Positions 45,472 through 53,891 are shown, counted from the stretch's first letter. The stretch: DNA of 64,000 nucleotides from Microlunatus endophyticus (GCF_014646195.1 NZ_BMMZ01000012.1:62001-126000), one strand, 5' to 3'. Notes: generated from the sequence alone by a model not told the origin. Numbers and translations are program-made.

Positions 45472-46314
45472 ATGGGTCAGAAGATCAACCCGCACGGCTT
45501 CCGGCTCGGCATCTCCACCGATCACAAGAGCCGGTGGTACGCCGACAAGCAGTACTCCGACTACGTCGGCGAGGATGTCAAGATCCGGCAGTCCCTGCAC
45601 AAGGGCCTGGAGCGGGCCGGCATCTCCAGCATCGAGATCGAGCGGACCCGGGACCGGGTGCGCGTCGACATCTACAGCGCCCGCCCGGGCATCGTCATCG
45701 GCCGTAACGGCGCCGAGGCGGAACGGGTCCGTGGCGAACTGGAGAAGCTGACCGGCAAGCAGGTCCAGCTGAACATCCTCGAGGTCAAGAACACCGAGAC
45801 CGACGCCCAGTTGGTCGCCCAGGGTGTTGCCGAGCAGCTGGCCGGGCGGGTGCAATTCCGCCGTGCCATGCGCAAGGCGCAGCAGACCGCGATGCGGGCC
45901 GGTGCCAAGGGCATCCGGATCAAGTGCTCCGGTCGTCTGGGCGGCGCCGAGATGAGCCGTTCGGAGTTCTACCTCGAAGGTCGGGTCCCGCTGCACACGC
46001 TGCGCGCCGACGTCGACTACGGCTTCTTCGAGGCTCGTACGTCCTTCGGCCGGATCGGCGTGAAGGTCTGGATCTACAAGGGTGACGTCTCCGGCACCCG
46101 GGCCGAGCGGGCCGCCCAGAAGGCCGCCCGCAACGCGGCCCAGGGCAGTGGCCGGCGTCCGTCCCGCGGTGGCCGTCCCGGCCGTGGCGATCGTCCCGAT
46201 CGTGGCGACCGTCCGGACCGCGGTGGCCGTCGCCGCCAGGAGAGCGCGCCGACCGAGGCGCCGGCAGCCACCGGTGCCGCACCGGCGTCCGCACCCACCG
46301 GTCAGGAGGCATAA
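45472..46314 (+). CDS. rpsC: 30S ribosomal protein S3
   Basis: mRNA-entry protein with helicase-like role together with S4 and S5. 280 residues, longer than the usual 210-240. The KH domain and C-terminal domain are normal (GQKINPHGFRLGIS, GIVIGRNGAEAERVRGELEKLTGKQVQLNI, TAMRAGAKGIRIKCSGRLGGAEMSR). After residue 215 comes an Arg/Gly/Asp repeat tail (RGDRPDRGDRPDRGGRRR) and an Ala/Pro/Thr end, the kind of low-complexity tail seen in some Actinobacteria. Confidence 0.98.
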   Translation: MGQKINPHGFRLGISTDHKSRWYADKQYSDYVGEDVKIRQSLHKGLERAGISSIEIERTRDRVRVDIYSARPGIVIGRNGAEAERVRGELEKLTGKQVQLNILEVKNTETDAQLVAQGVAEQLAGRVQFRRAMRKAQQTAMRAGAKGIRIKCSGRLGGAEMSRSEFYLEGRVPLHTLRADVDYGFFEARTSFGRIGVKVWIYKGDVSGTRAERAAQKAARNAAQGSGRRPSRGGRPGRGDRPDRGDRPDRGGRRRQESAPTEAPAATGAAPASAPTGQEA

Positions 46315-46317
46315 GCC

Positions 46318-46734
46318 ATGTTGGTTCCGCGCAGAGTCAAATTCCGCAAGCAGCACCACCCCAAGCGCACCGGCGTGGCCAAGGGCGGTACCGAGCTGGC
46401 GTTCGGTGACTACGGCATCCAGGCCATCGAGGCCGCCTACCTCACCAACCGGCAGATCGAGTCCGCTCGTATCGCCATGACCCGGCACATCAAGCGTGGT
46501 GGCAAGGTCTGGATCAACGTTTACCCGGACCGTCCGCTGACCAAGAAGCCTGCCGAGACCCGGATGGGTTCCGGCAAGGGTTCCCCGGAGTGGTGGATCG
46601 CCAACATCAAGCCCGGCCGCGTGCTGTTCGAGCTCTCCGGTGTTGACAACGAGGTAGCCCGTGAGGCGCTGCGGCTGGCGATCCACAAGCTGCCGATGAA
46701 GTGCCGCGTGGTCACACGTGAGGGAGAGATCTGA
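46318..46734 (+). CDS. rplP: 50S ribosomal protein L16
   Basis: 50S protein near the A-site tRNA elbow, needed for late assembly. 138 residues. LVPRRVKFRKQHHPKRTGVAKGGTELAFGDYGIQA, RHIKRGGKVWINVYPDRPLTKKPAETRMGSGKGSPEWW and KLPMKCRVV are canonical. TGATG overlap with rpmC. Confidence 0.98.
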   Translation: MLVPRRVKFRKQHHPKRTGVAKGGTELAFGDYGIQAIEAAYLTNRQIESARIAMTRHIKRGGKVWINVYPDRPLTKKPAETRMGSGKGSPEWWIANIKPGRVLFELSGVDNEVAREALRLAIHKLPMKCRVVTREGEI

Positions 46735-47009
46735 TGGCGAACATCGTGAAGGCCGCCGAGCTGCGGTCGCAGAGTCGCTCCGAGCTGAACGACAAGGTCA
46801 AGGAACTGAAAGAGGAGCTGTTCACGCTCCGCTTCCAGGCTGCGACCGGTCAGCTCGAGTCCCACGGCCGGCTGCGTGAGGTCCGCAAGGACATCGCCCG
46901 GATCTACACCGTGATCCAGGAGCGCAACCTGGGCATCGTCGATGACCCGGATGCCGATATCGACTCCGACGATGTCCATGCGGACGAGACCGTTGAGGCT
47001 GGTGCGTGA
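46734..47009 (+). CDS. rpmC: 50S ribosomal protein L29
   Basis: Small tunnel-exit protein beside L23. 91 residues; the core is about 65 (AAELRSQSRSELNDKVKELKEELFTLRFQAATGQLE ... IARIYTVIQERNLGI). An acidic tail (VDDPDADIDSDDVHADETVEAGA) extends it, unlike the short E. coli form. Confidence 0.97.
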   Translation: MANIVKAAELRSQSRSELNDKVKELKEELFTLRFQAATGQLESHGRLREVRKDIARIYTVIQERNLGIVDDPDADIDSDDVHADETVEAGA

Positions 47010-47010
47010 G

Positions 47011-47337
47011 ATGAGTGAGCAGGGGAATGTTGTGAGCGAGCAGAACGTCGAGAACGTCGCGGCGGAGATCGCCCACACCGCGGCCGATCGTGGCCGCCGC
47101 AAGGTCCGCGAGGGCCTGGTGGTCAGCGACAAGATGGACAAGACCGTCGTTGTCGCCGTCGAGGATCGGATCAAGCACCGCTTGTACGGCAAGGTCCTGA
47201 CCCAGACCACCAAGCTGAAGGTGCACGACGAGGAGAACTCGGCGGGTATCGGTGACCGGGTCGTGGTGATGGAGACCCGTCCGCTGAGCGCCACCAAGCG
47301 CTGGCGGCTGGTCCGGATCGTCGAGAAGGCCAAGTAG
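47011..47337 (+). CDS. rpsQ: 30S ribosomal protein S17
   Basis: Primary 16S rRNA-binding protein of the 30S body. 108 residues if started at ATG 47011, one base after the rpmC stop. A second start, GTG at 47032, has a better ribosome site (AGGGGA, 5-6 nt away). Both begin with a Met/Val-Ser-Glu-Gln codon run, so the short region looks like a local duplication. Core: RKVREGLVVSDKMDKTVVVAVEDRIKHRLYGKVL ... KRWRLVRIVEKAK. Confidence 0.96.
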   Translation: MSEQGNVVSEQNVENVAAEIAHTAADRGRRKVREGLVVSDKMDKTVVVAVEDRIKHRLYGKVLTQTTKLKVHDEENSAGIGDRVVVMETRPLSATKRWRLVRIVEKAK

Positions 47338-47377
47338 GACCCCAGTAGGCCAATCAGGGTCGTAGGAGAAAAAGGAA

Positions 47378-47746
47378 ATGATCCAGCAGGAGTCGCGGCT
47401 CAAGGTCGCCGACAACACGGGTGCCAAGGAGATCTTGTGCATCCGGGTGCTCGGCGGTTCCGGCCGTCGCTACGCCGGTATCGGCGATCAGATCGTCGCC
47501 ACGGTCAAGGACGCGATCCCTGGCGGCAACGTCAAGAAGGGCGAGGTCGTCAAGGCCGTCGTCGTCCGCACCGTCAAGGAGCGTCGTCGCCCGGACGGTT
47601 CGTACATCAAGTTCGATGAGAACGCCGCAGTGATCCTGCGTAACGACGGTGAGCCGCGCGGCACTCGTATCTTCGGCCCGGTGGGCCGGGAGCTCCGCGA
47701 GAAGCGCTTCATGCGCATCATCTCGCTCGCTCCGGAGGTGATCTGA
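47378..47746 (+). CDS. rplN: 50S ribosomal protein L14
   Basis: Interface protein of the 50S that contacts L19 and 16S rRNA and, when stalled, the silencing factor RsfS. 122 residues, the standard length. MIQQESRLKVADNTGAKEILCIRVLGGSGRRYAGIGD and the end FGPVGRELREKRFMRIISLAPEVI are canonical. A GTAGGAGAAAAAGG ribosome site precedes it, and its stop abuts the rplX start. Confidence 0.99.
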   Translation: MIQQESRLKVADNTGAKEILCIRVLGGSGRRYAGIGDQIVATVKDAIPGGNVKKGEVVKAVVVRTVKERRRPDGSYIKFDENAAVILRNDGEPRGTRIFGPVGRELREKRFMRIISLAPEVI

Positions 47747-48160
47747 ATGGCGAAGGTCAGCCATACGACGACCCGCGCGCACGGCAAGGTCGACATCCGC
47801 AAGGGTGACCGCGTCAAGGTGCTGTCCGGCAAGGACAAGGGCCTGGTCGGCGAGGTGCTGGCGGTGCAGCCCGATCGTGAGTTGGTCACGGTTTCGGGTG
47901 TGAACATCGTCAAGCGGCATCTCAAGGACACGTCCGCGCAGCCGCAGAGTGGCCAGCGGACCCAGGGCGGGATCGTCTCCAGCGAGGCACCCGTGCACGT
48001 GTCGAACGTGGCCCTGCTGGTCAAGGACGGTGACGGCAACGAGGTCGCCACCCGGATCGGCCACCGCCGCGACGAGGTGACCAAGCGTCGCCCCGACGGC
48101 ACTGAGTACACCACATTCCGGTCGGTGCGGATCGCGCGCAAGACCGGGGAGGAGATCTGA
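47747..48160 (+). CDS. rplX: 50S ribosomal protein L24
   Basis: Assembly-initiator protein that binds the 5' end of 23S rRNA. 137 residues, longer than the common 100-110: about 12 extra residues at the start and an extended C-terminus (RHRRDEVTKRRPDGTEYTTFRSVRIARKTGEEI). The KOW core IRKGDRVKVLSGKDKGLVGEVLAV and VNIVKRHLKD are typical. TGATG overlap with rplE. Confidence 0.97.
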   Translation: MAKVSHTTTRAHGKVDIRKGDRVKVLSGKDKGLVGEVLAVQPDRELVTVSGVNIVKRHLKDTSAQPQSGQRTQGGIVSSEAPVHVSNVALLVKDGDGNEVATRIGHRRDEVTKRRPDGTEYTTFRSVRIARKTGEEI

Positions 48161-48741
48161 TGACCAGCGCAACCGTTGACTCATCAACAGAGCATTACGT
48201 GCCGCGGCTGAAGCAGCGCTACGCCGACGCGATCGCGCCGGCTCTGCAGGACGAGTTCACCTTCGCCAACCCGATGCTGATCCCGCGGCTGACCAAGATC
48301 GTGGTCAACATGGGTGTCGGCGACGCCGCTCGCGACTCCAAGATCATGGACGGCGCCGTACGCGACCTGACCACGATCACCGGGCAGAAGCCGCAGATCA
48401 CCCGGGCCCGCAAGTCCGTCGCACAGTTCCGGCTGCGCGAGGGTCAGCCGATCGGCTGCCACGTGACCCTGCGGGGCAATCGGATGTGGGAGTTCGCCGA
48501 CCGGCTGCTGACCCTGGCACTGCCGCGGATCCGTGACTTTCGTGGTCTGTCGCCGCGCCAGTTCGACGGCAACGGCAACTACACCTTCGGTCTGAGTGAG
48601 CAGGTCATGTTCCACGAGATCGATCAGGACAAGATCGACCGGGTGCGGGGGATGGACATCACCTTCGTGACCACGGCGACCACCGACGACGAGGGCCGGG
48701 CATTGCTGCGGCATCTCGGCTTCCCGTTCCAGGCCAACTGA
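48160..48741 (+). CDS. rplE: 50S ribosomal protein L5
   Basis: Binds 5S rRNA and forms the central protuberance with L18 and L25. 193 residues. LKQRYADAIAPALQDEFTFANPMLIPRLTKIVVNMGVG, ITGQKPQITRARKSVAQFRLREGQPIG and LSPRQFDGNGNYTFGLSEQVMFHEID are canonical. Confidence 0.98.
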   Translation: MTSATVDSSTEHYVPRLKQRYADAIAPALQDEFTFANPMLIPRLTKIVVNMGVGDAARDSKIMDGAVRDLTTITGQKPQITRARKSVAQFRLREGQPIGCHVTLRGNRMWEFADRLLTLALPRIRDFRGLSPRQFDGNGNYTFGLSEQVMFHEIDQDKIDRVRGMDITFVTTATTDDEGRALLRHLGFPFQAN

Positions 48742-48757
48742 GTTAGGAAGAACTTTC

Positions 48758-48943
48758 GTGGCGAAGACAGCACTGAGGGTCAAGCAGGCTCGTAAGCCGA
48801 AGTTCGGCGTCCGTGCCTACACCCGCTGCCAGAAGTGCGGACGGCCCAAAGCGGTCTACCGCAAGTTCGGGCTGTGCCGGATCTGCCTGCGGACGATGGC
48901 GCATGCCGGCGAGCTGCCGGGCATCACCAAGTCCTCCTGGTGA
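48758..48943 (+). CDS. rpsN: 30S ribosomal protein S14, zinc-binding (type Z) form
   Basis: 30S head protein. 61 residues with the CxxC...CxxC zinc site: CQKC and CRIC (Cys24, Cys27, Cys40, Cys43). Actinobacteria often carry a second, cysteine-free S14 elsewhere for zinc limitation; none is in this window. An 88-bp gap follows before rpsH, the longest inside this part of the cluster. Confidence 0.98.
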   Translation: MAKTALRVKQARKPKFGVRAYTRCQKCGRPKAVYRKFGLCRICLRTMAHAGELPGITKSSW

Positions 48944-49031
48944 TCCACCAAACCCAAGACCCATACAGCGAGACAGGTCCCGTCGAGCTGAATCGCCGGC
49001 GCGGAAACCACTCGAGAAGGAACAACCACCA

Positions 49032-49439
49032 ATGACCATGACAGATCCGATCGCGGACATGCTGACCCGCGTACGGAACGCCTCCAGGGCGTACCACGAC
49101 ACGGCCGTGATGCCGTCCTCGACGATCAAGGTCGGGATCGCCCAGATCCTCACCGAAGAGGGCTACATCGCCGGCTTCGAGGTCAAGGAGCCTGCCGAGG
49201 GTGAGGTCGGCAAGTCCCTGCTGATCAACCTCAAGTACGGCCAGAACCGCGAGCGGTCGATCTCCGGCATCCGTCGGATCTCCAAGCCGGGTCTTCGGGT
49301 GTATGCCAAGTCGACGAACCTGCCGAAGGTTCTCGGCGGCCTGGGTATCGCCATCATCTCCACGTCGGGCGGCCTGCTGACCGACAAGCAAGCACACGTT
49401 CGCAGGGTAGGCGGAGAAGTCCTCGCCTACGTCTGGTGA
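49032..49439 (+). CDS. rpsH: 30S ribosomal protein S8
   Basis: 16S rRNA-binding platform protein and, in E. coli, the repressor of the spc operon. 135 residues from ATG 49032, with another in-frame ATG two codons later; AGAAGGA is about 11-12 nt upstream of the first and further from the second. TDPIADMLTRVRNASRAYHDT, SIKVGIAQIL-type region, SISGIRRISKPGLRVYAKSTNLPKVLGGLGIAIISTSGGLLTD are canonical. Confidence 0.98.
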   Translation: MTMTDPIADMLTRVRNASRAYHDTAVMPSSTIKVGIAQILTEEGYIAGFEVKEPAEGEVGKSLLINLKYGQNRERSISGIRRISKPGLRVYAKSTNLPKVLGGLGIAIISTSGGLLTDKQAHVRRVGGEVLAYVW

Positions 49440-49470
49440 GCACGAGACCAAGAAGAAAGGACTAGCGAAC

Positions 49471-50013
49471 ATGTCACGCATTGGCAAGGTTCCGGTTCCG
49501 GTGCCGTCCGGGGTCGAGGTGACCATCGACGGCTCCGTGGTCTCGGTGAAGGGCCCCAAGGGCCAGCTGCAGCACACGGTCGTCAACCCGATCACGATCG
49601 AGCGTGGCGAGGACGGCCAGCTGGTGCTGGGTCGGCCGGACGACGAGCGGGAGTCCAAGTCCCTGCACGGTCTGTCCCGCACCCTGGTCGCCAACATGGT
49701 CACCGGCGTCTCGGAGGGTTACTCCAAGAAGCTGGAGATCGTCGGCGTCGGTTACCGGGTGATCTCCAAGGGTCCGACGGAGCTGGAGTTCAACCTGGGC
49801 TACAGCCACCCGATCAACATCAAGGCGCCGGAGGGCATCACCTTCGCCGTCGAGTCGCCGACCAGGTTCTCGGTGGCTGGTATCGACAAGCAGCAGGTGG
49901 GCGAGGTTGCGGCCAATATCCGCAAGCTTCGCAAGCCCGAGCCGTACAAGGGCAAGGGTGTGCGGTACGAGGGCGAGATCGTCCGCCGCAAGGTCGGAAA
50001 GGCTGGTAAGTGA
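49471..50013 (+). CDS. rplF: 50S ribosomal protein L6
   Basis: 50S protein near the sarcin-ricin loop and the GTPase-factor site. 180 residues. SRIGKVPVPVPSGVEVTIDGSVVSVKGPKGQL and the C-terminal DKQQVGEVAANIRKLRKPEPYKGKGVRYEGEIVRRKVGKAGK are canonical. A good AAGAAAGGA ribosome site lies upstream. Confidence 0.98.
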   Translation: MSRIGKVPVPVPSGVEVTIDGSVVSVKGPKGQLQHTVVNPITIERGEDGQLVLGRPDDERESKSLHGLSRTLVANMVTGVSEGYSKKLEIVGVGYRVISKGPTELEFNLGYSHPINIKAPEGITFAVESPTRFSVAGIDKQQVGEVAANIRKLRKPEPYKGKGVRYEGEIVRRKVGKAGK

Positions 50014-50015
50014 CG

Positions 50016-50417
50016 ATGGCTGTTTCCCTGTCTGCGCGCAAGCACACCGCTGGTCGCACGGCATCGCGCCTGCGCCGCCAGCTGCGCGGCCGGAAGCGGA
50101 TCTTCGGCGAGGCCGAGCGGCCGCGCCTGGTGATCACCCGGTCCGCCAAGCACATCAGTGCCCAGGTGATCGATGACACCCGCGGCCACACGCTGGCCTA
50201 CGCGTCCACGATGGAGACCGCCCTGCGCGGAGTCGAGGGCGACAAGACCGAGAAGGCCACCAAGACCGAGAAAGCACGGCAGGTCGGCCAACTGGTCGCC
50301 GAGCGGGCCAAGGCCGCCGGTGTCGAGCAGGTCGTCTTCGACCGGGCCGGCAACAAGTACCACGGCCGGATCGCGGCGCTGGCTGATGCCGCCCGCGAAC
50401 AGGGCCTTGGGTTCTGA
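50016..50417 (+). CDS. rplR: 50S ribosomal protein L18
   Basis: Binds 5S rRNA in the central protuberance. 133 residues from ATG 50016; a GTG at 50010 overlapping the rplF stop (GTGA) would add two residues and allow direct coupling. SARKHTAGRTASRLRRQLRGRKRIFG and VVFDRAGNKYHGRIAALADAAREQGLGF are canonical. A Lys/Thr/Glu-rich insertion (EGDKTEKATKTEKAR) lengthens the middle. Confidence 0.97.
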   Translation: MAVSLSARKHTAGRTASRLRRQLRGRKRIFGEAERPRLVITRSAKHISAQVIDDTRGHTLAYASTMETALRGVEGDKTEKATKTEKARQVGQLVAERAKAAGVEQVVFDRAGNKYHGRIAALADAAREQGLGF

Positions 50418-50453
50418 GACGGTCCTGACGAGGAAGACTGAGAGGTATTTGAA

Positions 50454-51053
50454 ATGAGTGGATCACAGCGTCGAGGCGGCGGAGACCGCCGCGGTGGTGA
50501 CCGCCGAGGTCAGGGCCAGGACAAGAGCAACTACGTCGAGAAGGTCGTCGCGATCAACCGCGTGGCCAAGGTCGTCAAGGGTGGTCGCCGGTTCAGCTTC
50601 ACCGCGCTGGTCGTTGTCGGCGACGGCGACGGCTCCGTCGGCATCGGCTACGGCAAGGCCAAAGAGGTGCCGGCCGCGATCGCCAAGGGCGTTGAAGAGG
50701 CCAAGAAGCACTTCTTCCACGTGCCGCGGATCCAGGGCACCATCCCGCATCCCGTCCAGGGTGAGAAGGCTGCCGGCGTGGTCATGCTGCGTCCGGCTTC
50801 CCCCGGTACCGGCGTGATCGCCGGCGGCGCCTGCCGCGCAGTGCTCGAGGCGGCGGGTGTGCACGACGTGCTCGCCAAGTCGCTGGGCTCGGCCAACGCC
50901 ATCAACGTGGTGCATGCGACCGTCGCGGCCCTGCAGATGCTCGAGGAGCCCGAGGAGGTGGCCCGCCGGCGCGGCAAGTCGCTGGAGGATGTCACCCCGG
51001 CGGCGCTGCTCAAGGCACGGGCGGCCGGAACCCGAGAGGGGGCTCACGTATGA
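50454..51053 (+). CDS. rpsE: 30S ribosomal protein S5
   Basis: 30S protein at the mRNA entry channel, linked to accuracy and spectinomycin binding. 199 residues. An N-terminal Arg/Gly/Asp repeat (RGGGDRRGGDRRGQGQD) precedes the double-stranded-RNA-binding-like domain (YVEKVVAINRVAKVVKGGRRFSFTALVVVGDG) and the C-terminal domain (PASPGTGVIAGGACRAVLEAAGVHDVLAKSLGSANAINVV). ATGA overlap with rpmD. Confidence 0.98.
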   Translation: MSGSQRRGGGDRRGGDRRGQGQDKSNYVEKVVAINRVAKVVKGGRRFSFTALVVVGDGDGSVGIGYGKAKEVPAAIAKGVEEAKKHFFHVPRIQGTIPHPVQGEKAAGVVMLRPASPGTGVIAGGACRAVLEAAGVHDVLAKSLGSANAINVVHATVAALQMLEEPEEVARRRGKSLEDVTPAALLKARAAGTREGAHV

Positions 51054-51235
51054 GCACCCGGCTGAAGGTCACCCAGACCAAGTCCACGATCGGTGGCAAG
51101 CAGAACCAGCGGGATACGCTGCGGACGCTCGGCCTGAAGCGGATCGGTGACGTTTCCGCCCACGAGGACACCCCAACCGTACGAGGCATGATCGCGACGG
51201 TGCGCCATCTGGTCACCGTCGAGGAGGTCGACTGA
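51050..51235 (+). CDS. rpmD: 50S ribosomal protein L30
   Basis: Small 50S protein, 61 residues. LKVTQTKSTIGGKQNQRDTLRTLGLKRIGD and RGMIATVRHLVTVEEVD are canonical. Starts inside the rpsE stop; rplO follows after two bases. Confidence 0.97.
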   Translation: MSTRLKVTQTKSTIGGKQNQRDTLRTLGLKRIGDVSAHEDTPTVRGMIATVRHLVTVEEVD

Positions 51236-51237
51236 TT

Positions 51238-51726
51238 ATGGCCAACGAAGAGACTGAGGCCCCCAAGTCCCAGAGCAATGGGGCGACCGGGCTCAAGGTC
51301 CATCACCTTCGCCCGGCTCCGGGGGCCCACAAGGCCAAGACCCGGGTCGGTCGTGGTGAGGGCTCCAAGGGCAAGACCGCCGGCCGCGGCACCAAGGGCT
51401 CCAAGGCCCGCAACACCATCCCCGAGGCATTCGAGGGTGGCCAGATGCCGCTGCACATGCGGACCCCGAAGCTGCGCGGCTTCATCAACCCGTTCCGGAC
51501 CGAGTACCAGGTCGTCAACCTGGACCGGATCTCGGCCCTCTATCCCGAGGGCGGAGAGGTCAACCCGGAGAATCTGGTCGCCAAGGGCGCCGTGCGGGCC
51601 GGCCTGCCGGTCAAGGTGCTCGGCTCGGGCGAGGTGAGCGTCGCGGTCCAGGTCAGCGCGCACAAGTTCTCTGCCTCCGCCAAGGACAAGATCGCTGCCG
51701 CGGGCGGCAGCACCACCGAACTCTGA
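51238..51726 (+). CDS. rplO: 50S ribosomal protein L15
   Basis: 50S assembly protein with a long extended N-terminal arm. 162 residues, including about 16 extra residues at the start (ANEETEAPKSQSNGAT). LKVHHLRPAPGAHKAKTRVGRGEGSKGKTAGRGTKGSKAR and the later AFEGGQMPLHMRTPKLRGF are canonical. Last ribosomal protein gene of the cluster here; a hairpin terminator follows 25 bp later. Confidence 0.98.
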   Translation: MANEETEAPKSQSNGATGLKVHHLRPAPGAHKAKTRVGRGEGSKGKTAGRGTKGSKARNTIPEAFEGGQMPLHMRTPKLRGFINPFRTEYQVVNLDRISALYPEGGEVNPENLVAKGAVRAGLPVKVLGSGEVSVAVQVSAHKFSASAKDKIAAAGGSTTEL

Positions 51727-51750
51727 GGCTTCGGACCCGCCTGGACATGT

Positions 51751-51785
51751 GAGGGGACGGCTCCACCTGTGGAGTCCGTCCCCTC
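51751..51785 (+). terminator. Terminator-like hairpin between rplO and secY
   Basis: GAGGGGACGG-CTCCAC (51751-51766) pairs with GTGGAG-T-CCGTCCCCTC (51769-51785): 16 bp, one bulged T, a two-base loop. The tail ATCTGTACC is not U-rich. With the promoter just downstream it divides the ribosomal genes from secY-adk-map. Confidence 0.65.
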
Positions 51786-51812
51786 ATCTGTACCAGCCCT
51801 CAGCCGTAAGTC

Positions 51813-51840
51813 TTGGTTCCGGGCTCCCGCTTGATATTGT
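51813..51840 (+). promoter_or_regulatory. Candidate promoter of secY-adk
   Basis: TTGGTT (51813-51818), 16-bp spacer, TATTGT (51835-51840). The transcript would start near 51847, about 80 nt before the secY TTG. Confidence 0.5.
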
Positions 51841-51929
51841 CGAGCGGTTCGGTGACGAAATCCGGAATCGCACCCGGGTGACCGATCGAGTCTGATCCGG
51901 ACGGGTCGCAGCAGAGAGAAGGAATCAGT

Positions 51930-53243
51930 TTGCTCACCGCCTTCGCCGGGGCTTTCAGGTCGCCCGACCTGCGCAAGAAGCTCCTGTTCACCCTCGGGAT
52001 CATCGTCGTCTACCGGATCGGCTCCGTCGTCCCGGTACCCAACGTCAACGTCGGCCAACTCCACACCTGCGCCACCGCAGCCCAGACCGGCGCCCAGGCG
52101 GGGCTCTACTCGCTGCTCTCGCTGTTCTCCGGTGGCGCGCTGCTGCAATTGGCGATCTTCGCGCTCGGCATCATGCCGTACATCACCGCGAGCATCATCC
52201 TGCAGTTGCTGACGGTGGTCATCCCCCGACTGGAGGCCCTCAAGAAGGAAGGCCAGTCCGGGCAGAACAAGATCACCGGCTACACCCGGTATCTGACCCT
52301 GGTGCTCGGCGTGCTGCAGTCGACCACCTTCATCACCCTGGCCCGCAACGATCAGCTCTTCACCAACTGCACCGGCTTGCTGCACGACACCGGCATCTTC
52401 CCGATCGTGGTGATGATCCTCACCATGACTGCGGGCACCGGCGTCATCATGTGGCTGGGTGAGCTGATCACCGAACGCGGTGTCGGCAACGGCATGTCGG
52501 TGCTGATCTTCACTCAGATCTGCGCCGCGTTCCCGCAGACCCTGTGGGCGATCAAGCAGGGCCACGCCGGCAGCACCGGCTGGGTGGTCTTCTTCCTGGT
52601 TATCCTCGTCGGTCTTGCGGTCATGCTGGCCGTCATCTTCATCGAACAGGCCCAGCGCCGGATCCCGGTGCAATACGCCAAGCGGATGGTCGGCCGGCGG
52701 GTCCTGGGCGGCACCACCACCTACATCCCGCTGAAGGTCAACCAGGCCGGCGTCATCCCGGTCATCTTCGCTTCGTCGCTGCTCTACATCCCGCAGCTCT
52801 ATGCACAGTTCCGGCCGAACGGCTGGGGTGCTTCCTGGATCAACGCCAACATGCTCAAGGGTGATCACCCGATCTACATGGCGATCTACTTCCTGCTCAT
52901 CATCTTCTTCGCCTACTTCTACGTGTCGATCACCTTCAACCCTGAAGAAGTCGCCGACAACATGAAGAAGTACGGCGGGTTCATCCCCGGTATCCGTGCC
53001 GGTCGGCCGACGCAGAACTACCTGTCGTACGTGCTGAACCGGCTGACGCTGCCGGGCTCGCTGTATCTGGGCATCATCGCCTTGCTGCCGATGCTCGCGA
53101 TCGCACTGCTGAACACCCAGAGCACCCAGAACTTCCCGTTCGGCGGCACCTCGCTGCTGATCATCGTGGGCGTCGGACTGGACACCGTCAAGCAGATCGA
53201 GAGCCAGCTGCAGCAACGAAACTATGAAGGATTCCTCCGCTGA
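51930..53243 (+). CDS. secY: Protein translocase subunit SecY
   Basis: Central channel of the Sec translocon in the cytoplasmic membrane. 437 residues with ten membrane segments. TTG start at 51930 with AGAAGGA about 8 nt upstream. Landmarks: AFRSPDLRKKLLFTLGIIVVYRIGSVVPVPNV, SLFSGGALLQLAIFALGIMPYITASIILQLL, ERGVGNGMSVLIF, QAQRRIPVQYAKRMVGRR and GGFIPGIRAGRPTQNYLSYVLNRLTLPGS. TGATG overlap with adk. Confidence 0.98.
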   Translation: MLTAFAGAFRSPDLRKKLLFTLGIIVVYRIGSVVPVPNVNVGQLHTCATAAQTGAQAGLYSLLSLFSGGALLQLAIFALGIMPYITASIILQLLTVVIPRLEALKKEGQSGQNKITGYTRYLTLVLGVLQSTTFITLARNDQLFTNCTGLLHDTGIFPIVVMILTMTAGTGVIMWLGELITERGVGNGMSVLIFTQICAAFPQTLWAIKQGHAGSTGWVVFFLVILVGLAVMLAVIFIEQAQRRIPVQYAKRMVGRRVLGGTTTYIPLKVNQAGVIPVIFASSLLYIPQLYAQFRPNGWGASWINANMLKGDHPIYMAIYFLLIIFFAYFYVSITFNPEEVADNMKKYGGFIPGIRAGRPTQNYLSYVLNRLTLPGSLYLGIIALLPMLAIALLNTQSTQNFPFGGTSLLIIVGVGLDTVKQIESQLQQRNYEGFLR

Positions 53244-53818
53244 TGCGTCTTCTGATCATGGGCCCGCCGGGGGCGGGCAAGGGCACCCAGGCCAAGTCGA
53301 TCGCCGAACACTTCGACATCCCGGCGATCTCCACCGGTGACATCTTCCGGTCCAACGTCTCCGCCGGTACGCCACTTGGCCTGGAGGTCAGGCGGATCAT
53401 GGCCGACGGTGGCTACGTCGGTGACGACATCACCAACGCGATCGTCGCCGACCGGCTGGCCGAGGACGATTGCGCCAAGGGGTTCCTGCTGGACGGCTAC
53501 CCGCGCACGCTGGGTCAGGTCGAGGCTCTCGACGAGGTCCTCGAGCAAGGTGGCGTCGCGCTCGATGTGGTGCTCTCGCTGAAGGTCGACATCGACGAGC
53601 TGGTGGAGCGGCTGCGCAAGCGGGCCGAGTCCGAGGGCCGCGATGACGACAGCGAGGAAGCCATCCGGATCCGGCAGCAGAAGTATCTCGACGAGACCTC
53701 GCCGCTGCTCGACGTCTACCGCGACCGTGGTCTGCTGGTCGAGGTCGACGGTGTCGGCGAGGTCAGTGAGATCACCCAGCGCATCTTCGCCGCGCTGGAT
53801 CAGGTCGCCACTGCCTGA
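53243..53818 (+). CDS. adk: Adenylate kinase
   Basis: Converts AMP and ATP to two ADP, cytoplasmic. 191 residues, the short-lid form with no zinc finger. P-loop GPPGAGKGT at 7-15, AMP site ISTGDIFRSNV, GFLLDGYPRTLGQVEAL, and the short lid followed by DDDSEEAIRIRQQKYLDETSPLLDVYRDRGLLVEVDG. Translationally coupled to secY, as in most Actinobacteria. Confidence 0.98.
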   Translation: MRLLIMGPPGAGKGTQAKSIAEHFDIPAISTGDIFRSNVSAGTPLGLEVRRIMADGGYVGDDITNAIVADRLAEDDCAKGFLLDGYPRTLGQVEALDEVLEQGGVALDVVLSLKVDIDELVERLRKRAESEGRDDDSEEAIRIRQQKYLDETSPLLDVYRDRGLLVEVDGVGEVSEITQRIFAALDQVATA

Positions 53819-53891
53819 GCGGTATCGCTGATGCCCCCGGTCGGCGGAACTCGCGACAACTCGACTTCCGGTGTGGCTGTAGGGGCTGCTG

